Below are positions 58,536-64,000 of a DNA stretch of 64,000 nucleotides, piece after piece. Every line of letters starts with the position of its first letter. Within the stretch, counting starts at the first letter, position 1. Where the stretch lies: contig JAZLLU010000002.1 of assembly GCA_045598285.1 (NCBI GenBank), forward strand, positions 1 to 64,000. Direction: 5' to 3'. This DNA comes from RGIG5612 sp045598285. Its GTDB lineage: Bacteria > Bacillota > Clostridia > Lachnospirales > Lachnospiraceae. The position numbers were made by a program, and so were the translations under genes. The notes beneath the pieces are model-generated. The model saw nothing but the letters and a program-made list of their open reading frames with translations. It ran no database searches and had not been told where the DNA came from.

Positions 58536-60398
58536 ATGAAAAAAAGAAAAACCATATCAAGAAGATTTCAGGTAAGGCTGGCAATAATTGTCGTAATAGC
58601 GCTAATCGCATCTACGGCATTTTTGTTTATATTAAACTCAGTCATTAATAAGAGAAATTATACCAGGATTATTAAATCAACGCTTGTTGATGTTGAAGAT
58701 GATATAGAAGAAACTAGTAACATAAACATGCTTAGCGAAACTCGCAAAATCCAAGTAAAGGTACAAGAGTTGCTAGACACACGCCCGCGAGAAGATGTAC
58801 AGGGAATGAATGATGCCCTTCGCGAAATTGCAAACGAAAACGAATTTAGCGAAATGAGCATTGTTAACAAAGCGAATTTTGTTATATATAGCAGTATAGA
58901 TGAGTACATCGGATTCGATATGAATGCCACTGAAGACACAAAAGAATTTGCGCTGCTTAACAAAGGCAAAGAAGAGGTTATACAACCAGTAAGAGCAAAT
59001 GCATACAAAGGCTCAGGCGAGTATGATGAATATAATAAATATGCAGGCGTTCCGCTAGAAGGAACAGGATATTTGCAAGTTGCAATTAATGCGCAAACAT
59101 TCCAAAAACAAATAGATGAAAAAGTTAGTTATATTGCAGCAAACAGACACATTGGCGAAACGGGTATAGTTATTGTTGCAAACGAAGAAAATGATATTGT
59201 TTCATATTCCGGTGACCATAATACAAGCGTAACGCCAAAACGACTAAATGCACTTGGTTTTAAGTATGACAAAAACAAACTTGAAAAAGCTTTTACAGGA
59301 ACAATAAATGGAAAGAACTATCTTTGCGTAACGAAGTTTATTGAAGGATATTATCTAATAGGCGCTATTCCAGAAAGCGAAGTACAAGCGTTTAGAGACC
59401 GCGCTGCAATTACCAATGCAATAATTTTGCTTGTGGTATTTGTGATTATGTTCTTCTTAATTAGAAGAATGATAAATTCGCTTATTGTTTCAAAAATTCA
59501 CAATATAAACCAGAGTCTCAAAAAAATTATTGAAGGATTGCTAGATACAAAGGTTAACGAATATTCAACAGAGGAGTTTGCAAACCTTTCTGACGATATT
59601 AACTCGACGGTTGCATCCCTTAAAGATTACATGGATCGCGAGCAAGAAAAAGTCAAAAAAGAACTTGAGTTTGCACAAAATATCCAAATGGGCGCGCTTC
59701 CAAAAGTTGAAACCCTTAATAAGTACGGACAATTGTTTGAACTTTATGCGACGATGGACACAGCAAAAGAAGTTGGCGGAGACTTTTATGATTTTTATAT
59801 GTTAGATAATTCACATCTAGCAGTACTTATAGCGGATGTTTCTGGAAAAGGCGTTCCAGCTGCAATGTTTATGATGACATGTAAAACAATGCTTAAGAAT
59901 CTTGTCGATTCAGGAATGACTTTGGACGTAGCTTTTACTAGAGCAAATGAGGAACTGTGCCAAAGTAATGACGCAGATATGTTTGTAACTGTATGGATGG
60001 GAATAATTGATCTTAAAACGGGTGATGTTGAATATGTTAATGCAGGTCACAACCCACCATTAGTTTACGACGAAAATAAAAACTTTAAATACCTTGAATG
60101 CAAACCTGGTTTCGTTTTGACAGGTATGGAAGGATTAAAATACAAAATCCAGAAAACTAAACTTAAACCAGGAGACAAATTATTCCTTTACACTGATGGA
60201 GCAACAGAAGCAAATAATTCTAAAAAAGAACTCTTTGGCGAAGAAAGATTGCTTGAGTATATGAATAAAGAAAAAGATAAATCAATGAAAGATATTTTAC
60301 TTGGATTAAAAGAAAACATTGATGCTTTTGCAGAAGAAACAGAACAATTTGACGATATTACAATGGTTGGTGTTCGCTACAAAGGTTGGATTTCATAA
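58536..60398 (+). CDS. SpoIIE/RsbU-type PP2C phosphatase with extracellular sensor and HAMP
   Basis: The 620-residue membrane protein has helices near 15-35 and 290-308 that enclose a cache-like sensor of about 250 residues, then a HAMP segment (SLKKIIEGLLDTKVNEYSTEE), a coiled linker and a C-terminal SpoIIE phosphatase domain: EVGGDFYDFYML, VLIADVSGKGVPAAMFM, YVNAGHNPPLVY and EQFDDITMVGV with the metal-binding Asp residues. Such proteins dephosphorylate anti-sigma-factor antagonists. TTAAGGAAG is the ribosome site. It directly follows the FHA gene, 74 bases away. Confidence 0.9.
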   Translation: MKKRKTISRRFQVRLAIIVVIALIASTAFLFILNSVINKRNYTRIIKSTLVDVEDDIEETSNINMLSETRKIQVKVQELLDTRPREDVQGMNDALREIANENEFSEMSIVNKANFVIYSSIDEYIGFDMNATEDTKEFALLNKGKEEVIQPVRANAYKGSGEYDEYNKYAGVPLEGTGYLQVAINAQTFQKQIDEKVSYIAANRHIGETGIVIVANEENDIVSYSGDHNTSVTPKRLNALGFKYDKNKLEKAFTGTINGKNYLCVTKFIEGYYLIGAIPESEVQAFRDRAAITNAIILLVVFVIMFFLIRRMINSLIVSKIHNINQSLKKIIEGLLDTKVNEYSTEEFANLSDDINSTVASLKDYMDREQEKVKKELEFAQNIQMGALPKVETLNKYGQLFELYATMDTAKEVGGDFYDFYMLDNSHLAVLIADVSGKGVPAAMFMMTCKTMLKNLVDSGMTLDVAFTRANEELCQSNDADMFVTVWMGIIDLKTGDVEYVNAGHNPPLVYDENKNFKYLECKPGFVLTGMEGLKYKIQKTKLKPGDKLFLYTDGATEANNSKKELFGEERLLEYMNKEKDKSMKDILLGLKENIDAFAEETEQFDDITMVGVRYKGWIS

Positions 60399-60424
60399 AT
60401 GAAAACTCGGAGTATAATAAGCAT

Positions 60425-61342
60425 ATGTATGCATTAATTGTTACAATGATAAAAATCGTGGTAGCTATGGCTGCTGGATTTTTACTTTACAAACTAAAGA
60501 TACTTAATGAAACAACAAACAGGGGATTGTCAGGACTTATTATTAATGTAACGACACCTTGTCTTATGTTTTATAGCATCGTAACGATGGATTCAAGTGA
60601 ACGAAGCAATGCAATTACACTTATATGGGTGTGCGTTATTGTGTATGTCGTTCTTGCTGCACTTGCGTTTTTAATCACAAAATTATTAAAAGTTGAAAGA
60701 AGCCTAGCGGGCGTTTACCAAGCTGCACTTATGTTCGGAAATGTTGGCTTTTTAGGACTTCCTCTAGCGGAATCTCTCTTTGGCCCGGTTGGCCTTTTTT
60801 ACATGGCGCTAATGAATATGCACTTTAACCTCACTGTTTATAGTTACGGTTTCTATTTAATAAAACGCGAAGCACCAGGCAAAAATAAATTCAAACCAAA
60901 AGATTTAATAAACGTAGGAATCATTGGAATGCTTATAGCGATTATCGTGTATTTTAGCAAACTTCAAGTTCCAGAATTTATTCTAGAGCCAATTCATTTT
61001 GTCGGAAGCATAACAAGCCCACTTGCTATGATAGTAATCGGAAGCTCGGCAGCAGTCTATTCTCTTAAAAAAGTTTTCAGCCAAAAAAAAGTCTATATTA
61101 TGGCAGCAATCAAATTGCTTATATTCCCACTCATTACATTTTTTATCTTCAAAGCAATTTGGGGAAATACGATGATGACGCAAGTACTTACTATGTATAT
61201 CGGAATGCCAACGGCTGCTGTAGTCGGAATGGTGGCGGTTTCAGCAGAAGCGAACGCAGACCAAGCGACCTACGCGACAGTAATGATGAACTTGCTTTGC
61301 ATCATAACAATTCCAATTTTATATTTCGTTATGAATTTGTAA
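60425..61342 (+). CDS. AEC-family transporter (auxin efflux carrier type)
   Basis: The 305-residue form has about ten helices arranged as two five-helix halves, with LIINVTTPCLMFYSIVTM in the first and MYIGMPTAAVVGMVAVSAEANADQ in the second, typical of the AEC/Mem_trans family. Known bacterial members export malate, malonate or similar acids; the substrate here is unknown. I chose ATG 60425 rather than TTG 60386, which lies inside the preceding gene. Confidence 0.85.
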   Translation: MYALIVTMIKIVVAMAAGFLLYKLKILNETTNRGLSGLIINVTTPCLMFYSIVTMDSSERSNAITLIWVCVIVYVVLAALAFLITKLLKVERSLAGVYQAALMFGNVGFLGLPLAESLFGPVGLFYMALMNMHFNLTVYSYGFYLIKREAPGKNKFKPKDLINVGIIGMLIAIIVYFSKLQVPEFILEPIHFVGSITSPLAMIVIGSSAAVYSLKKVFSQKKVYIMAAIKLLIFPLITFFIFKAIWGNTMMTQVLTMYIGMPTAAVVGMVAVSAEANADQATYATVMMNLLCIITIPILYFVMNL

Positions 61343-61378
61343 ATTAGGCGGGACATGTTCCGAAAGAAATAAACGAAC

Positions 61379-61411
61379 CAAAAAGCTTTATTGCGTTGCG
61401 CTGTAAAGCTT
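61379..61411. terminator. Shared terminator between convergent AEC and MATE genes
   Basis: AAAAAGCTTTA pairs with TAAAGCTTTTTT around a loop of 13 bases. It overlaps the last codons of the MATE gene. Confidence 0.7.
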
Positions 61412-62758
61412 TTTTCTTTTGTAAAAATAATAGATTGCCAAAGCGACATCGGTAATTACCCATGAAAGTGGATAACTCATGCTTACAATAAAGAGCGTTG
61501 GGTATAACTTGAAAACTGTGAAGAGCCAAACAATGCGGACAGCACAAACGCCAAACGCCAAGATAATAGCAGGAATAATTGTGTCGCCAAGACCTCGCAA
61601 GATTCCTGAAAGAGCTTCGATGATAGACCATGTAAAATAAAGAGGAACAAAGTAAGTGATAACTTTCCATGTTGTTTCCTGAACTGCAACATCAGGAGTA
61701 AATAAACGAAGTAGTGGACGAGCAACTAAAAGCAATATGCACGAAAGAAGCACGGTGATTCCAAGAAAAACAAGAGTGCCAATTTTTGAACCTTTCTTTA
61801 TACGGTCATATTTATTTGCTCCATAGTTTTGCGCAACGAAGTTCATAAGTGCAACGCCGAACGCTTCTGAAATTGCCCAATAAACACCATCAATTTTTCC
61901 GCTCATTGCCCAGGATGCAACTGTTACAGTTCCCAAAGAGTTAACGGTGATAGTAATAATTAAATTTGAAATGCCATACATCGAAGATTGAATACATGAA
62001 GGAACTCCAATTTTCATCATGCGCTTAAAGAGCGTAAAGTTAACGCGAAGATTACTTCTTTCTAATCTATATATTTCATTGGTCTTAATTAAATCACGGA
62101 AAATAAAAACGCAACTGATTGCTTGCGCAATTATTGTTGCAAGAGCAACGCCCGCAACACCCATGCCAAACGCAAGAACGAAAATAAGATCAAGTGCGAT
62201 ATTACTAAGGCAACTAATTACTAGATATATAAGCGGCTTTGTTGAATTTCCAACAGCACGCAAAATAGCCGAGCCAATATTAAAAATAATCATAAAGATA
62301 CAGCCAGCAAAATAAATCCGGCAATATGTAAGAGATTGTGCAACAGTTTCAGTTGGAGTATTAAGCAAAAGTAATATTGGTTCTGCAAGGAAAAACATTG
62401 CAATCGCAATAATGACACCCATAAAGAAGAAAGATGTTACAGCAGTACCAACCGCCATTTTTGTAATGCGCGCATCGCCTGCACCAAATCTTTGTGCAAT
62501 AACGACAGCTGCACCGCTAGCGAGAGAGACAAAAATGTTAACCGCAATTTGCGTCATGATAGCCGAGCTTCCGCCAACAGCAGCTAAAGCACTCGTGCCA
62601 ACAAAACGCCCAACAATAATTGAGTCTACGGCATTGTAAAGCTGTTGAAGAAGCGTTCCAACTGCGATTGGAATGAAAAATAAAAGGAGTTTTTTCCAAA
62701 TAGATCCTTGTGTTAAATCGACAGTATTTTGTTTTTTCTTACTAATTTCTGCTGCCAT
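61388..62758 (-). CDS. MATE-family multidrug/Na+ antiporter
   Basis: A 456-residue protein with twelve helices in two six-helix MatE halves (LFFIPIAVGTLLQQLYNAVDSIIVGRFVG at the start of the first; MMKIGVPSCIQSSMYGISNLIIT at the second). These proteins export cationic drugs or metabolites with Na+ or H+. It is the only gene on the minus strand right of the origin apart from shadows, opposite to replication-fork direction. Confidence 0.93.
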   Translation of the reverse strand: MAAEISKKKQNTVDLTQGSIWKKLLLFFIPIAVGTLLQQLYNAVDSIIVGRFVGTSALAAVGGSSAIMTQIAVNIFVSLASGAAVVIAQRFGAGDARITKMAVGTAVTSFFFMGVIIAIAMFFLAEPILLLLNTPTETVAQSLTYCRIYFAGCIFMIIFNIGSAILRAVGNSTKPLIYLVISCLSNIALDLIFVLAFGMGVAGVALATIIAQAISCVFIFRDLIKTNEIYRLERSNLRVNFTLFKRMMKIGVPSCIQSSMYGISNLIITITVNSLGTVTVASWAMSGKIDGVYWAISEAFGVALMNFVAQNYGANKYDRIKKGSKIGTLVFLGITVLLSCILLLVARPLLRLFTPDVAVQETTWKVITYFVPLYFTWSIIEALSGILRGLGDTIIPAIILAFGVCAVRIVWLFTVFKLYPTLFIVSMSYPLSWVITDVALAIYYFYKRKKLYSATQ

Positions 62759-62823
62759 GTTAACTGATTATAGCATTTAAAAAAGTAATAATAAATGTTA
62801 TGATTTAATAAAAATAAGAAAGA

Positions 62824-63105
62824 ATGCAACACGTGGACACAACAATTTTAATAATATATTTAGCAGTAATAAATATCGTTGGATTTGTTCTAATGGGTGT
62901 CGATAAAAAGAAGGCACAGCTAGGTGCATGGCGCATTCCAGAAAAAGTTTTCTTTATTGTAAGCATTATTGGAGGAAGCCTTGGAACATGGGCCGGCATG
63001 TATATCTTTAGACATAAAACCAAACATTGGTATTTTGTTGTTTTTATCCCGCTGATACTTGCTTTGCAAATCGGTGCATGGATTGTATTTAAACAAAAAT
63101 TATAA
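62824..63105 (+). CDS. DUF1294 small membrane protein
   Basis: The 93 residues have three hydrophobic segments and the family motif FVLMGVDKKKAQLGAWRIPEKVFFIVSIIGGSLGTWAGM, ending FRHKTKHWYF. Function is unknown. AGAAAG gives a weak ribosome site. It precedes the polyprenyl synthase by 11 bases, so they may share a message. Confidence 0.9.
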   Translation: MQHVDTTILIIYLAVINIVGFVLMGVDKKKAQLGAWRIPEKVFFIVSIIGGSLGTWAGMYIFRHKTKHWYFVVFIPLILALQIGAWIVFKQKL

Positions 63106-63116
63106 TCGGAGTTTTT

Positions 63117-64000
63117 ATGGATTTTCAAAAAGAATTAGAAATTAAAGTTGAAGAAATAAATAAGGTGATTGGCGAGTATTTGCCAGCGGAGGAAGGCTTT
63201 CAAAAAACAATAATGCAAGCAATGAACTACTCTGTTTTGGCAGGCGGCAAAAGAATTCGCCCTTTGTTAATTAGCGAGACATATAAACTTTTTGGCGGCG
63301 AAGGCGAAGTTGTCAAACCGTTTATGGTGGCGATGGAAATGATTCAAACCTACTCTCTTGTTCACGACGATCTTCCTGCGATGGACAACGACGAATACCG
63401 TCGAGGCAAAAAAAGTACGCACGCACAGTTTGGCGAGGCAATGGGAATTTTAGCGGGGGATGCACTTCTTAACTACGCGTTTGAAGTAGCAGCAACGGCT
63501 TTTAATTTTGACCAATCTCCTAAGTGCGCTCATGCTTTGCAGGTTCTTAGTAAAAAGGCTGGCATCTATGGTATGGTAGGAGGCCAGGTTGTTGATGTTG
63601 AATCTGAAGGCAAGGAAATTTCTTTTGAGACTTTGCAATTTATTCATAAAAATAAATGTGGTGCACTAATAGAAGCAGCGATGATGATTGGTGCAATCTT
63701 AGCAGGCGCAAATGAGACAGAAGTAGCGCTTATAGAAAAGGTTGGAGCAAATGTTGGATTAGCATTCCAAATTCAAGATGATATTTTGGATGTTACAAGC
63801 TCATCAGAGGTACTTGGAAAGCCAGCCGGCAGTGATGATAAAAATTCTAAAATCACTTATGTGACATTCATCGGTCTTGATAAAGCAAAAGAAGAGGTAG
63901 CTCGCCTTACCGACGAAGCCCTAAACTTGCTTCGCACGTTACCAACAAAGAACGAATTCTTAGAAGAACTAATCGAAAGTTTAATCAACAGAAAATTTTA
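63117..64000 (+). CDS. ispA: Polyprenyl (farnesyl-type) diphosphate synthase, stop codon cut by window edge
   Basis: ATG 63117 follows CGGAG and starts a frame open to the window end; the last two bases are TA, the likely beginning of the stop. The 294 residues have LAGGKRIRPLL, the first Asp-rich motif DDLPAMD at 84-90 with two residues between DD and D-side as in bacterial short-chain synthases, and the second DDILD near 222. Insertion of two residues in the first Asp motif (DDxxxxD) fits farnesyl or geranyl diphosphate synthase of IspA type. It condenses C5 units from the MEP pathway that includes IspE. Confidence 0.93.
   Translation, partial: MDFQKELEIKVEEINKVIGEYLPAEEGFQKTIMQAMNYSVLAGGKRIRPLLISETYKLFGGEGEVVKPFMVAMEMIQTYSLVHDDLPAMDNDEYRRGKKSTHAQFGEAMGILAGDALLNYAFEVAATAFNFDQSPKCAHALQVLSKKAGIYGMVGGQVVDVESEGKEISFETLQFIHKNKCGALIEAAMMIGAILAGANETEVALIEKVGANVGLAFQIQDDILDVTSSSEVLGKPAGSDDKNSKITYVTFIGLDKAKEEVARLTDEALNLLRTLPTKNEFLEELIESLINRKF

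Noticed and set aside
63450..63647. Minus-strand frame opposite the polyprenyl synthase
   Set aside because: Shadow of a clear coding sequence with catalytic motifs on the plus strand.

Overview
The window is the chromosomal replication-origin region of a low-GC Gram-positive bacterium of the class Clostridia. The order rpmH-rnpA-yidD-yidC-jag-mnmE-mnmG-rsmG-parA-parB-serS on one side, and dnaA-dnaN-rlbA-recF-gyrB-gyrA on the other, is the classic Firmicutes origin layout. A Tad locus with DUF5702-like and FHA proteins, GAAA-loop terminators and AAGGAGG ribosome binding sites fit a Lachnospiraceae-like or related anaerobe. The genus cannot be fixed from the sequence. Genes left of about 34.6 kb run mainly on the minus strand and genes right of it on the plus strand, so both arms are transcribed away from the origin.

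Left part (0-20.8 kb): a broken Rpn-type gene; an oligopeptide-type ABC operon (oppA-B-C, an inserted DUF1796-like gene, a fused oppDF) with a consensus promoter; a LytTR-domain protein next to a candidate small RNA; ileS after pncB; murI on the opposite strand; ispE with a GntR/FCD regulator; a 975-bp gene-free stretch holding a 627-bp element with 109-bp terminal inverted repeats; and a complete branched-chain amino acid ABC operon (livK-H-M-G-F).

Origin-proximal left arm (20.8-34.6 kb): tRNA-Arg(CCU) abutting serS, then parB, parA, three parS sites, an AAA+/DUF4143-type ATPase and an alpha/beta-hydrolase-like protein forming a plus-strand island, rsmG, a 193-bp tandem repeat array lying between two perfect parS sites, mnmG, palindromic intergenic repeats, mnmE, jag, yidC, yidD, rnpA and rpmH. 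The origin itself has DnaA boxes upstream of dnaA and an apparent DnaA-trio/unwinding region between dnaA and dnaN.

Right part (36.6-64 kb): dnaN, rlbA, recF, gyrB, gyrA, two membrane proteins, a degenerate copy of the 15-kb repeat, and a surface protein with a C-terminal NPQTS sorting-like signal behind a promoter whose spacer holds a G8 tract. These are followed by a PocR/AraC regulator, a ten-gene Tad pilus operon (tadZ, tadA, tadB, tadC, flp, DUF5702, tadE, tadV, tadE-like, FHA), a SpoIIE/RsbU-type phosphatase, an AEC transporter, a MATE exporter, a DUF1294 protein and a polyprenyl diphosphate synthase cut in its stop codon by the window edge. With ispE, this last gene places two isoprenoid steps in the window.

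The observations I would check first are the LytTR/small-RNA module at 6.5-7.2 kb, the poly-G promoter of the surface protein, the long-TIR element with its degenerate relative, and the parS-bounded 193-bp array. All functions are inferred from sequence reading alone; no database search was run.
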